A DNA stretch of 64,000 bases from Ceratotherium simum simum (taxonomy: Eukaryota > Chordata > Mammalia > Perissodactyla > Rhinocerotidae), in assembly GCF_000283155.1 (NCBI RefSeq), contig NW_004454283.1, positions 810,854 to 874,853 of the forward strand, in the 5' to 3' direction. The notes below the pieces were generated by a model. That model had not been told where the DNA came from. It saw only the letters and a program-made list of their open reading frames with translations, and ran no database searches. Positions within the stretch are counted from its first letter, which is position 1, and each line of letters opens with the position of its first letter. Positions 1-10,540 of the stretch are shown one piece after another. A program made the position numbers and the translations under genes.

Positions 1-1133
1 TTTAAAGATTCCAGATTCTCCTTTATCTCCTCCATTGTGTTCTTCATCTCCATCAGTACTGACTGGTTTTTCTTTATGATTTCAATGTCTTTTGTGAAGA
101 AACTCCTAATCTCATTGAATTGTTTGTGTTATCTTGTATTTCGTTGAGTTTTTTTATGATAGCTATTTTCAAATCTTTGTCATTTAGGTTATGGATTTCT
201 GTGTCTTCAGGGTTGGTTTCTGGGTGCTTGTCATTTTCCTTCTGGTCTGGTGATTTCATGTACCTTTGCATTGTGGTTCCTGTGTTTGCTTTGTTTTTCC
301 TCATCCTGGAAATACCTGGTTGCAATTTCCACCCACCGACACTGTGTGGGGGTTAAGGGCTGTGTAATCTGAGCCCCCTGCGCTCTGCCCCAGCTGCTCG
401 CTGTGATCGGCTGGCCACTTGGTCTGGTCTGGTCAGCTGAGCTGCAGTGTCTGGCTTGTGGGGGCGGAGGGGCTCTCTCTTTTGCCCGCTGGGTCCCTGG
501 CATGGGGGGCTTCTCACTTGCCCCTCGTTATCCACTCTCCTGGGGTGCTCAGATGTTGATGGTATCCCTGGAGCAGTTCTGAGTCGTCTGTGTGGGAGTT
601 TCCCGCTGGCTGAGAGAGCCCGAAGAGCTACGGTTTCCCCTCAGAGGGCTACCCCTCCCCCCTCTCTGGGAGCCTTGCGGACCGGGATCACTGATCTGAT
701 GGGGAGGGAGAGCAGTTCTCCTTACCTCTCACCACTTCCTCCGGGGACCCAGCACGTTCCACTCTCAGATGTGCGGCAGTGTGGATCTTTCCGATCTTCC
801 TTTTTGCTGTCTAGGAGTCTGTTGTTGGTATGTGACTGTTCCTTTTGTTGTATCTTACCGGGGGAAGAGTTTATGGGAAAGCTCACTCTGCCATGACACT
901 GACGTCACTCCTGAAAACCTCTTCTCCCTTTTTGATTTGGAGTCAAAGTGCTTTTCTCACATAGGGAGTGGTTGTTTATGAGACTCAGGAGTGTGGGGCA
1001 ATTGATCTGATGCCATGTTGGAATTCGCTTGCCGTTGGGGATTCCTTGGTCTTTCCAGTTGTTCCTTTTCTCCATGGGTAGTATTTGAGTGAGAAAAGCC
1101 AAGTGCTTTTTGCTCTGCTGTGGTGTAACCAAC
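1..1133 (-). mobile_element. L1 LINE, 5' UTR and start of ORF1 (runs off the left edge)
   Basis: Read on the minus strand, roughly 1133-330 is a GC-rich L1-type 5' UTR and 325-1 is the beginning of ORF1. The ORF1 translation contains MQRYMKSPDQKENDKHPETN and NLNDKDLKIAIIKKLNEIQ, which is the usual N-terminal region of mammalian L1 ORF1p, an RNA-binding chaperone. The open frame that starts at 325 ends at 74 after a frame change, so this copy is probably dead. It lies antisense inside an RBSN intron. The 5' limit near 1133 is approximate because I found no clear target-site duplication. Confidence 0.8.
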
Positions 1134-1493
1134 TCATTTAGTAAGCCGCTTCATACATCTTACTATACATAGTGAGATTGTTTAGGGAAAGTAGGCCAAA
1201 GCAGATTCTGTTGCATTTATTTTGGCAATAAACTTAAGAGTGTGTCCTTAGAGGCCTAGGTGTGAACCTGTCCCTATGGTCTCTGCAAATTGAAAAGTGG
1301 CTTCCAGCTGATTAGCACTTATATTTTGAAAAGGAATGAGCACTGCATTATATACAAGAGTCTGAAATGCCACTTTGAGAGAACCAACTGTGTCTCCCTT
1401 TGTGAGGCCTTAAACCTTTAGAGTTCTTGTGTACTATAGTCTCCAGTCAGCACAATGAAACTTAGATCAGACATCTCTGTGATTTCTCCTTAG

Positions 1494-1580
1494 TGCCGGG
1501 GAGACAACCTACAGTCTGGAACATGCTAGTGACCTCCGAGTGGAAGTGCAGAAAGTATATGAGCTAATAGATGCTTTAAG
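1494..1580 (+). CDS. RBSN: RBSN coding exon, internal
   Basis: An 87-nt exon that encodes GETTYSLEHASDLRVEVQKV and the following YELIDAL. It follows a pyrimidine-rich acceptor ending TTAG and is followed by the donor GTAAGG. It begins with one base that completes a codon and ends with AG, which joins T of the next exon to give Ser. The residues match the segment after the FYVE domain of vertebrate rabenosyn-5. Confidence 0.93.
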
Positions 1581-4500
1581 GTAAGGTTTCTCAGGTGATG
1601 TCCTACCTGCTGCCTTGAGTGGAGGAGGTGCTGTTTTAATGAGGTTGTGGGCGGCTAGCAGACGTGAGCTTACCAAGAGTCCTGGTGACAGTGGGTATGT
1701 GTGAGGAGGAGGCTGAGGAAAGAGCCAGATCTGGCACTCAGCTCATCTCAGTAACTTCTGGTTAAGGATTTCTAATGTTCATTATTATTAAAGGAATAGG
1801 AACCGATTATTAACACCAGCTGTATGCCAGCCACTGGATATCTCCACATAGAGTAGCTCATTTATTCTACCAAAGTTACCCTGTGAGCTGGGGATTAACA
1901 TCCCCATTTTATAGGTGAGAAAATGCACCATAGCTAGCAAAAGTGGTAGAGCCAAGATAGCAACCTAGATTCTTTCTTCAAGTCAACAGCTGCTTTTTAA
2001 CCGTGGGCTGGCCATTGGGGTTAAATCAGCCCTCTGAGGTGTAGGAAGTACAGTGACTCAGAGAACTGAAATGAGGAATCCTAGTCCATCTGTATATGCA
2101 GGACTGGCTACATAATTTGCAGGGCCTGGTACAAAATGAAAATGCAAGTCCTTTGTTCAAAATTATTAAGAATTTTAAGATAGTAACAGCAGAATATTAG
2201 ACCAAGCACAGGGCCCTTCTAAGCACCAGACCCTGTGTGGCTGCACAGGTCAATCATCCATGAAGCTGGCCCTCCATGTGTGGTTGGTCCCTCAATGGCT
2301 GAGTGTTTGTCATGCATTCTGTGCTGTGTTAGGGCCTTGGGTACAGCCAAAGGGTAAGAAACGGGCTTTGCCTTCAAGGACACTTCAGTGGAGTCTCTAA
2401 CCTGTCTCCTCCACAAATCTTCCCGGCACGCAAGCCTGGCAGCTTGGAGACTTCTTAGCCTTGTTTCTGAGTCTGGCAGCTCCCGTTACAGTGATGTGTT
2501 TGTTCCAATTCAGTAAGAAGATCTTAACCTTAGGCTTGAACCAGGACCCTCCACCACATCCAAACACCTTGCGGCTGCAGAGGATGATCAGATACTCAGC
2601 TACACTTTTTGTGCAGGTAAAGCCATTGTGGGGTGGCATAAACATCACGCTTACTACCCTGCTCTTCTACTGCTTAGAAGGCAAACCGTGCCAATGGCTT
2701 ATTTTCTATTTGTACATTTATTATTTTTTAAGATTATAAATGCATTGTGCCATATTTAGAGAAAAACCTGGATTTCAAAGAAAAGGAGAACTACTTTATT
2801 CCTGTGTCCCCAGTACAATCATGCATCATTCTGGTATATTTTCTTTTTTTTTCCATTTGCATTTGTAGTTATAATTAGTGCATATTTTCAAATTTATGTC
2901 TTCTCTTTTTATCACTGAATTTTATATCATAAGCACTTTTTTCCCCTTTCATTGGGCATTTGATAGATTCTCATTTTTTGCTGTTATGAGTACTGCCTGA
3001 TAGACATACTTGTACATAGCATTTCTTCTTTGGGGATAAGCTCCTAAGGGACTATTCCTGGGCCATTGGTTGGGACTAAACAGCTGATTGTTCAAGGGCA
3101 GACTAACCTAGGTGGTTAGATCTGAGTTGTTTCTACCTCAGAAAGCCCCTTTTGAGAGTCGCAGTTAACCACCTTTGGGGCTCCCTGACAAAGAGATCTG
3201 ATAGATAGAGTCCTACTGGGTTAGTTTCCCAACACCATATTGCAGAGAATTAGGCTCTTTCTCCTTTTGGTTAGTGACTATTCCACAGTCATTTGGCAAG
3301 GTCTACTGTGTACCAGGCAGTGTTCTAGGTGCTGGATGTACTGCTATGAGCAAAAAGACAAACATTCCTGTTCTAATAAAGCTTATATTCTAAAGGGGCA
3401 TAGACAGGAAAAACCAAAATACATATCTTATAAGATGGTGAAACATGCTGTGGAGAAATGTAAAGCAGAGAAAAGGGGGGTTCAGATGGAGGCTCACCAA
3501 TTTAGATAGAGTGGGCAGGGAAAGGCCTCGTTGAGAAGGTGAATAACTAGGATATCTGGTGTTGATCATTCATAAGTAAAAGGCAGCCCATTTGGAACTT
3601 GACTCTCTGGCCCGATTTAAGGGTTAGGTTCTTCCCTATTACTGTTTTTTGTTTGTTTGTTTGTTTGTTTTTTTGTTTTTTTTTTTTAAAGATTTTATTT
3701 ATTTTATTTTTTCCCCCCAAAGCCCCAGTAGATAGTTGTATGTCATAGCTGCACATCCTTCTAGTTGCTGCATGTGGGACTCGGCCTCAGGATGGACGGA
3801 GAAGTGGTGCCTCGATGCACACCCGGGATCCGAACCCGGGCCACCAGCATTGCAGCGCGCGCCCTTAACCACCAAGCCACAGGGCCGGCCCCTTATTACT
3901 GTTAATTAATGTGACTGCCCGAGGGTGGAGTGGCTTAGCTTAAGCGGACTCTCACCATAGGGCTTTTAAGGTTCATGTTTTTCCTGGAAGAGTTTAAGTG
4001 TGAAATTGTCTGTGACTTCCTACAGGAAAAGTTGCTTGGTTTGATGTCACTGCCAACCAAAGAACAGTTTGAAGAACTGAAAAAGAAGAGGAAGCAGGAG
4101 ATGGAGAGGAAGAGGATCCTAGAGAGACAGGTGAGTGAAGCACAGGGATGCTGGTGGCTGGCTTCTTCCTTGTGGCTCTCTTGAGCACAGGGGCCTCCAC
4201 AGGCTCATAAGAGGTCCAGTGAGGTTGTAGGAAATCAGAACCTTTCAGGCTCTCTGATTTGCATTTTTCTTCTGTTTTGGCTTCACTCTCATCTGTCAAC
4301 ATCAGGACAATTGTTTGTTTTTCTCCCCAGGTCCAATTTTTCTTTCAGAGGTTCTGCTGATTTTCTCCTGTCCAGTCTAGTACAAGTTGCAAAGGACCCA
4401 GACTCTAGGGAGTTCTTTGTAGAACACTTTGGAATATGCAATATTAAACAGAAAATAATGTGTATTTAATAGTGTGAGATTCTAGTGAAGATGACTGGTA

Positions 4501-6459
4501 ATAGACCTCAGAGGTATAAGACAAGTATACAGTCAGTGAATCTAAGATTGAGAAAATCTTATCCCTTAACTTATTATTATTAATTAATTAATGAATTTGC
4601 TGAGAAAGATTCGCCCTGAGCTAACATCTATTGCCAATCTTCCTCTCCTTTTTTTTCCTCCCAAAGCCCCAGTACATGGTTGTATATTCTAGTTGTAGGT
4701 CCTTCTAGTTCTTCTATGTGAGCCGCTGCCACAGCATGGCTACTGACAGACGAGTGGTCAGTACCTGGGAATCGAATCAGGGCTGCCAAAGTGGAGGGCT
4801 CAGAACTTTAACCACTAGGCTATCAGGGCTGGCTTGTCATTTTATTTTTGAAAATCAGAGTTGTTCCTTCTCTCCTCTTGGAAAAAAAAAATGCACAACT
4901 TGATTTTATTTATTTATTTATTTATTTTTTTGTGAGGAAGATCAGCCCTGTGCTAACATCTGCCAATCCTCCTCTTTTTTTGCTGAGGAAGACTGGCCTT
5001 GGGCTAACATCCGTGCCTCATCTTCTTCCACTTTATATGGGATGCCGCCACAGCATGGCTTGCCAAGCGGCGCATTGGTGCGTGCCCGGGATCCGAACCG
5101 GTGAACCCCGGGCCGCCACAGTGGGACGCGCCCACTTAACCGCTTGCACCACCAGGCTGGCCCCCTATAACTTGATTTTAGCAGTTGGCTGTCTTAGTCC
5201 TGAGGTGGGCAATTGGAGCCTCACCGGCACAGGGAGAGCAGGACCACAGAGGGCAGCTGATGAAGTGGCCACTGTTGGCCTGGTGACTTTGTTTCTCCTC
5301 TTTGGCTTTGGTGTCTCCCCAGGCTGCCCTGGAAGCCCAGCGAAGGCTTGAGGAAAGGCGGAGTGACCTGGCATCTCGTGCAGCCAATGGGGAGGTAGTG
5401 TCCCTTCGAGGGGGCCCTGCCCCCTTGAGAAAGGCTGAGGGCTGGCTCCCGCTGTCAGGAAGTCAGGGGCAGGGTGAAGACTCAGACCCCCTCCTCCAGC
5501 AGATCCACAACATCACATCATTTATCAGGCAGGCCAAGGCTGCGGGCCGGACAGATGAAGTGCGCACACTGCAGGAGAACCTGCGGCAATTGCAAGATGA
5601 GTATGACCAGCAGCAGACAGAGAAGGCCATCGAGATGTCCCGGAAGCAGGCTGAGGAGGAGGATCTGCAGCGAGAACAGCTGCAGATGCTCCGTGAACGT
5701 GAGTGGGAACGAGAAAGGGAGCAGTTCCAGGCGGCATCCCTGCACACACGGACTCGGTCCCTGGACTTCCGAGAAATCAGATCTTTTCATCTGGAGCCCG
5801 GCAGAGAGCCTCGCACCCACTTTGCTCATGTTTTGGATCTAGGCTCTTCCCCAGCTCAGAGTAGTGCAGCTCCCAAGTCCCCTTCACCCAGCTCAGCTCT
5901 TGAGCCCATCAGCGTGTGGTCTGGGCCCCAAGCCCTTGGCCAGGAATTCTTCCCCCAGAGCACCATGTCACAGCAAAATGAGGTGCCCTCCCTAAATCTC
6001 TTTGATGAGGAAGACCTCTCCAGCCCCACAGCAGAGGGCACTACCAGCCCTCTTGCTGCAGAGCCTTCCTTTGGCCCTTCAGCCCACATCCTCAAAGAGT
6101 ACAATCCTTTTGAGGAAGAGGAGGCAGTGGGCAATCCCTTCACTAACCCAGATAGCCCAGCACCCAACCCCTTCGAAGAGGAAGATGAGCATCCCCACCA
6201 GAGGCCCTCAAGCCCTCCTGTTCCTGGCAACCCCTTCGAGGAAGCCACCTGTACCAACCCCTTCGAGATGGACAGTGACAGTGGGCCGGAGAGCGAGGAG
6301 CCCATAGAGGAGGAGCTCCTCCTCCAGCAGATCGATAACATCAAGGCGTACATCTTTGATGCCAAGCAGTGCGGCCGCCTGGATGAGGTGGAGGTGCTGA
6401 CAGAGAACCTAAGGGAGCTGAAGCGCACCCTGGCCAAACAGAAGGGGGGCACTGACTGA
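1494..6459 (+). CDS. RBSN: RBSN (rabenosyn-5), C-terminal coding part, four exons
   Basis: Rabenosyn-5 is a Rab4/Rab5 effector on early endosomes. It works with VPS45 and EHD proteins in sorting and recycling of cargo. Four exons are present: 1494-1580, 2514-2616, 4026-4130 and 5323-6459. They join in frame (phases agree at every junction) and give 476 residues ending in KQKGGTD and a TGA stop. From memory the human protein has about 784 residues, so the N-terminal C2H2 finger and the FYVE domain lie to the left of the window. Visible parts are a charged coiled-coil region, a helical hairpin (LLQQIHNITSFIRQAKAAGR), a ubiquitin-interacting motif (EKAIEMSRKQAEEE), five NPF motifs, and a second hairpin at the C-terminus (LLQQIDNIKAYIFDAKQCGR), the known Rab5-binding region. 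MRPS25 follows downstream in the same orientation. Confidence 0.96.
1795..2005 (-). repeat. MIR SINE fragment
   Basis: It reads like an inverted MIR: a 'CTGTATGCCAGCCACTG' segment, then 'GAGTAGCTCATTTATTCTAC', 'CCCCATTTTATAGGTGAGAA' and 'AAGTGGTAGAGCCAAGA'. It is an old, diverged copy within an RBSN intron. Confidence 0.65.
2514..2616 (+). CDS. RBSN: RBSN coding exon, internal
   Basis: A 103-nt exon that encodes KKILTLGLNQDPPPHPNTLR and then LQRMIRYSATLFVQ. It lies between a CAG acceptor and a GTAAAG donor. It enters in phase 2 and leaves in phase 0. The segment is part of the region reported to bind VPS45 and Rab4 in the family. Confidence 0.95.
3290..3420 (-). repeat. L2 LINE 3' fragment
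   Basis: Contains 'TGTACCAGGCAGTGTTCTAG' followed by 'GCTTATATTCTAAAGGGGC', the reverse of the common L2 3' end. It is a diverged copy in an RBSN intron. Confidence 0.55.
3647..3893 (-). mobile_element. ERE-type SINE with 10-bp target-site duplication
   Basis: On the minus strand the element starts GGGGCCGGCCCTGTGGCTTG, has the tRNA-like box-B region GGGTTCGGATCCCGGGTGTG and the tail GGGGCTTTGGGG, and ends in an A/CAAA-rich tract. The direct repeat TATTACTGTT flanks it at 3637-3646 and 3894-3903, which fixes its limits. It lies in an RBSN intron, antisense to the gene. Confidence 0.9.
4026..4130 (+). CDS. RBSN: RBSN coding exon, internal
   Basis: A 105-nt exon (35 whole codons) that encodes EKLLGLMSLPTKEQFEELKK and then KRKQEMERKRILERQ, a highly charged, probably coiled-coil stretch. 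The acceptor is CTACAG and the donor GTGAGT. It enters and leaves in phase 0. Confidence 0.96.
4580..4833 (-). mobile_element. ERE-related SINE, older diverged copy
   Basis: On the minus strand the head is GCCAGCCCTGATAGCCTAGT, followed by a degraded box-B region, 'GTAGCCATGCTGTGGCAGCG', and a tail with 'ATGTTAGCTCAGGGCGAATC'. It is more diverged than its neighbours and shares its form with the copies at 51827 and 53854. The limits are approximate. Confidence 0.75.
4909..5168 (-). mobile_element. ERE-type SINE with 12-bp target-site duplication
   Basis: The head (GGGGGCCAGCCTGGTGGTGC on the minus strand) and the two-block 'GTTAGC.CAGGGC' tail are clear. AACTTGATTTTA is repeated at 4897-4908 and 5169-5180. 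The element sits about 155 bp upstream of the last RBSN exon. Confidence 0.88.
5323..6459 (+). CDS. RBSN: RBSN last coding exon: hairpin repeats, UIM and NPF motifs
   Basis: A 378-codon exon plus stop, starting AALEAQRRLEERR after a CCCCAG acceptor. In order it encodes a helical hairpin (5491-5595), a ubiquitin-interacting motif with the Ala-x-x-x-Ser core (about 5621-5664), a serine/proline-rich linker, five NPF motifs within acidic sequence (about 6100-6270), and the C-terminal helical hairpin (6319-6423). NPF motifs bind EH domains of EHD proteins. The C-terminal hairpin is the Rab5-binding element. At 5995-6003 the sequence reads NLF in a context (SLN-x-FDEED) where I recall NPF in human. 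Confidence 0.97.
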   Translation, partial: AALEAQRRLEERRSDLASRAANGEVVSLRGGPAPLRKAEGWLPLSGSQGQGEDSDPLLQQIHNITSFIRQAKAAGRTDEVRTLQENLRQLQDEYDQQQTEKAIEMSRKQAEEEDLQREQLQMLREREWEREREQFQAASLHTRTRSLDFREIRSFHLEPGREPRTHFAHVLDLGSSPAQSSAAPKSPSPSSALEPISVWSGPQALGQEFFPQSTMSQQNEVPSLNLFDEEDLSSPTAEGTTSPLAAEPSFGPSAHILKEYNPFEEEEAVGNPFTNPDSPAPNPFEEEDEHPHQRPSSPPVPGNPFEEATCTNPFEMDSDSGPESEEPIEEELLLQQIDNIKAYIFDAKQCGRLDEVEVLTENLRELKRTLAKQKGGTD

Positions 6460-6665
6460 CCAGGGGGTGGGCAGGGCACCTTTGGGCCCAGGGCCTGGCA
6501 GGAGGCAGTGGAGCAGAAGAGAGGGTTGGTGGGATTGATGGGGAAGGAGGAAGGATGAGAATCAAGATGCACACAGGTTAGGTGAGGGAATCTGCTATTC
6601 TGTGCTGTGCAATTGGGGGTTTTTCCACTACAGTTGAATAATAAAATGGGAAGTAGAACAGGAAG
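6460..6665 (+). promoter_or_regulatory. RBSN: RBSN 3' UTR, proximal form, with poly(A) signal at 6640-6645
   Basis: After the TGA the sequence is G-rich and then reaches a canonical AATAAA at 6640-6645, so cleavage near 6660 is expected. The next 2.5 kb holds no SINE, so a longer 3' UTR isoform cannot be excluded. The end coordinate is an estimate. Confidence 0.6.
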
Positions 6666-9600
6666 AATCAGCATTCATTTGCTGTTTTTCCTGTATTTTT
6701 TTTTTGTAATTGGATTTTCCCTTTAGAAGGGACTTTAAATTTCACTACCAAGATATAACTAAATGCTGTTCTTTTGGACCCAGGGCAGAAGTGGCTGCCA
6801 TGCACCTTGTGGGTCCATTTGCTCCTGCATAGTCTTTGGTCATTTTGCAGTATTGTAGGGCAGCTGTATGCAGGGCCCTTCCTTTAGCCAGGACAGACGA
6901 GATGGATTCCTTTAAACTTTGCTCTGCTCTGGCAGAAGTCTGTCCCCATTAGGCTATGGGTTCCTTTCACCTGGGACTTGCTCTGCCCTGCTGGGCACAT
7001 CCCTCCTGTGCAATGGAACGGGGAGGTATTGCTATGAAGGCAGTAGTTTAGACCCAGGAGAGCCCAGTACCTCTTTTTTTTAAGAGTGGGTGACAGGGAT
7101 GAGGTTTCGCCAGGGTCTGTTGCCCTCTCAGTTTAAGTTCTTGTTTATCTCTTTCAGGAAGTTAAACTCCCAGTGCAGGGGTATCTCTGAGTCTGATCAT
7201 GAGGTTTTTAGAAAATAGGAGTGGTTAACTTTTTGGTTGATAGAGGTTAGGTATTATTTGGGAGAAGAGTCTCTACACAAATGTTGCTCTTTGGAACTGA
7301 ATGACTGCTGGAACAATTGTCTGTCCCCAGAGAAACCTCCCTCTAGAGTTTTGGAAAATTACTCTAACCTGAGCTTTTTCAAAGGGCCCAGTTTATAATT
7401 TAGGAATTGGTGATCAGGAACCTTTTATGGAACATTGTCAGAGTGGACGCTTCCCTGAGTCAGAAGATAAAATAATTGCCAAGGCCAGTTGATCAGCCTT
7501 CTTCCTTTTTGGTTCATCCTGTCAGGACAGGGGCACTGGTGAGATATTTTCTTACCAAGGTTTAGTGTTAAGAAACTGAAATGTTTGAAGAGGCACAACC
7601 CAGGATTATTCTGATAGCACTGCAGTACTTGAACTCTTCCCCAATTAAGGGCAAAAAGGGAAATTGTTAATTTAGCTCTGGTGCTTTGGTTTACAGGAAC
7701 ATAACCCTTAACTGATGTCTGACATGATACCCAAGTGTGCTCAGCTTTGGATAGAGTTCCTGCAATTATGCTTGTTAATTAATGAACAATAACTGGCCAC
7801 TAGTCACTTTATACCCCTTAACTAACTCTGGGTCATACTCACATTGGTTCCTGGTGTGAGAGCCAAAATTCATTGTGTTCCGTTCTGGGAAGATGCATCT
7901 TGATCTTGGGAATGTCTGAAAAACATTGTGTTGTAAAAATAATCTATATTTGTGTTGACACTATTCACATTTCTTTATCACCCGCTGGATCTTTGGGCTG
8001 AATGAAAAGGGCCTGTATAGGGGCGTGAGAATGGGGAGTGGGTGGAGGGTATATGGAAGACCCTTTACATTTGGGTTCTGTTCACAAAGGAATGTGAGTG
8101 GGCTACTAACGTCAGCCAGTTACTAACCTTGCTGATTGTCTTGGGGGGTTTTTGGAAGTTGGCACCCCAGCATCTAAAATGTTGCCTGGTACAGGTGTCT
8201 TTTCTCCCTTGAGGTCCATGCCCTTCATGCTGTTATTCTGGAGGGTTTCATGGATGGTGCATGCTCCTACCTGCTCAGTCTGTCATTTCTCTCTGACTGA
8301 AGAGGAGGAAGCTCTCTGCACCAAAAAGCAGATAGTTCCAGAAGCTAAATGCTGCTTTCCATCATAATTACTTTTCTTATGAGAATATATCTCTTTTAAT
8401 TAGCTAGTGGTTTCAATTAAGACTAGTTTACTAAACATACCCTTTCCCTGATATCAACCACAGGTAGCAATCTGAAGGAACTAAGAGCATTGAGAACCAC
8501 ACATATAAGAAACATTTTTTAAAACTAAAAAAAAAATCACTGAATATACTAAACCAAACTAAAACCCTTTGATGTGATTGAATTATTCCATGGCTATAGT
8601 CTCCTATAATCATAGACATGACAGGAGTTAGAATTCTCTACCCTTCAGCGGTACCATTTCCCAGAATTCACACAGGCACAAAGTTGGATTTACAGAGATG
8701 GGTTAACATCAGGGAAAAGATGGCCTATGAACTGCAACCACAACTTCAAGTTCTTACCTCATGTGAATATTTCACCCTGCCTGCAGTCCTTCAAGGCAAA
8801 CAACTCTATCTCCTCAGAAAATGGGCATGTTCTTGCTACCGTGTTGGCTGATCTCCCTAGCTGTAGATCATATATGGAAGAGACTTTGGGGATTCAGGCA
8901 TCAAATGAAGTCGGCTTTTCCCTTTTATGCCTTGTTTGTATTTTTCCCTGTTTAATACACTAGGACACTTACTCGTTATACTTGCAGCTCAGTGTGTCTT
9001 TGCTGTTCAGATACTAAAATGTACCTGAGTCATCATGAGCCATGTGGTAGGTTGAACATTGGCATAGTTAGGTGAGGGGCCTCGAAGTGAGAAGCTGGTC
9101 TCTTTACCAGGTCACAGACTGTGGTAGCAGGTTGTGCTGGTCATCTGACAATGATGGACAGTTTGAGGGTCACTGATTTGCATGCACTACTCTGGGGCCT
9201 TGTATTGGAACCTTTTTAAAAAAATAAAATAACAGATGTTAGTGGTTGGGTGTGTGTGTGTGTATGTGCATGCATGTTGCAAGTGAGAATCACCAGATAA
9301 CATCCCTCCCCTTCTTTCTTAATGACCATCTGAGTATCAGAAGAAGCTATCTGAGTATCAGAAGAAGCTCTAGCTCCTGTGTTTACCTGTCTGGTTAAGG
9401 CCTTCAAGACAGAATCAAGGTCACTGGGCTCTTAACAGGATAAATGTGGGTTCCTGTTCTGTTCTTATCCCCAGTTATTCCTGCAGTCTCGATTAAATGA
9501 ACCATTTTACACAAACATAGTGTAAAGCCCTTTACAATCCTGTCACGCCCATTTCACACTGGAAGAAACTGAGGCCCAGAGAGGATGAGGAACCTTATGG
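6666..9600. other. RBSN: Intergenic region downstream of RBSN
   Basis: No exon with homology I recognise. It is mostly unique sequence of moderate GC, with a short (TG)n tract near 9247-9263 and an exact 21-bp tandem duplication at 9328-9369. Part of it may be a long RBSN 3' UTR isoform. I see no SINE here. Confidence 0.5.
9328..9369. repeat. Exact 21-bp tandem duplication
   Basis: Two adjacent identical copies of ATCTGAGTATCAGAAGAAGCT occupy 9328-9348 and 9349-9369. This is probably a recent slippage or local duplication in intergenic DNA. Confidence 0.95.
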
Positions 9601-9624
9601 CTGCCCTTAGTGCCAGGCACTGTG

Positions 9625-9800
9625 CTGCATTTTCACACATTCCTCATGTAGCTCTACCAGCAGACCTGTAAGGTGTAGTTACTTAGGTATTCATCTGAGA
9701 CTTGAAGAAACAGAATAAGAGAGGTTAGCCTGGCTGGGGTCACACAGCCAGTGGGTGGTGGAATGAGGGTTTAAAGCCCAGTCTGCCTGACTCACTTTGC
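9625..9800 (-). repeat. MIR SINE fragment
   Basis: 'AGTGCCAGGCACTGTGCTGC' then 'GGGGTCACACAGCCAGTGGG' and 'GTTTAAAGCCCAGTCTGCCT' in the order expected for an inverted MIR. Confidence 0.75.
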
Positions 9801-10002
9801 CCTAAGTAGCAAGGAGGTTTGATCTGGGTCAGGCACAGTGGGAATGCTCAAGCATTATGTCTGGCCCAGAGGTGGCAGGAATGGACAGTGGGGGAAGAGG
9901 CTGGGAGCTGCTTAGTGAGTATCTGATATTGACATCACTTGGGCCTTTGAAACTGAGACTTCTCCAGGACCTATGTAGATTAGTAAACCAGGAGGAGATA
10001 GT

Positions 10003-10195
10003 ACTATTTAGTGCTCAGCATGGACCAGACAGAATGCCAAGTATTATATATACATGGATTACCTCATTTAATCCTTCCAACAACCCCAGTTTACAGATGA
10101 AAAAATGCATGTGGTGTGAGGTTAAGCAGGCTTAGGGTTACACCACTGGGATTCCAGCCCAGATCTGTCTGACTCCAAAACCCACGCTGCCTTGG
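10003..10195 (-). repeat. MIR SINE fragment
   Basis: 'ATTACCTCATTTAATCCTTC', 'CAGTTTACAGATGAAAAAAT' and 'CTGGGATTCCAGCCCAGATC' follow the inverted MIR order. Confidence 0.75.
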
Positions 10196-10339
10196 CCTGC
10201 TTCGTATATGGACACACTTGTTTCTAACATGGGATGGGATATTTCATCCTTAGGCAGCGCCTCCTGTGGACGTCAAGATCAAAAGCTCTTCTGCCTAAAA
10301 CTCTTCAGTAGCCTAGAACAGTTTTAAAAAAGACTTCAG

Positions 10340-10540
10340 GGCTGGCCCCATGGCTTAGCGGTTAAGTGCGCACGCTCCGCTGCTGGCGGCCCGGGTCTGG
10401 ATCCCAGGCGTGCACCGACGCACCGCTTCTCCGGCCATGCTGAGGCCGCGTCCCACATACAGCAACTAGAAGGATGTGCAGCTATGACATGCAACTATCT
10501 ACTGGGGCTTTGGGGGAAAAAAATAAATAAATAAAAAATT
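10340..10540 (+). mobile_element. ERE-type SINE with 14-bp target-site duplication
   Basis: Starts GGCTGGCCCCATGGCTTAGC, has box B and the 'CAACTATCTACTGGGGCTTT' tail, and ends in a (TAAA)n tract. AAAAAAGACTTCAG is repeated exactly at 10326-10339 and 10541-10554. It is the simple form without the second GTTAGC block. Confidence 0.93.

Noticed and set aside
447..896. 149-codon open frame on the plus strand
   Set aside because: It lies antisense in the GC-rich L1 5' UTR and has no homology I recognise.
4848..5351. 167-codon open frame running into the RBSN last exon
   Set aside because: It is built from a SINE and its flanks in a frame different from RBSN.
5856..6674. 272-codon open frame on the minus strand
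   Set aside because: It is the reverse shadow of the RBSN last exon. The plus frame matches rabenosyn-5 throughout and the minus product has no recognisable domain.
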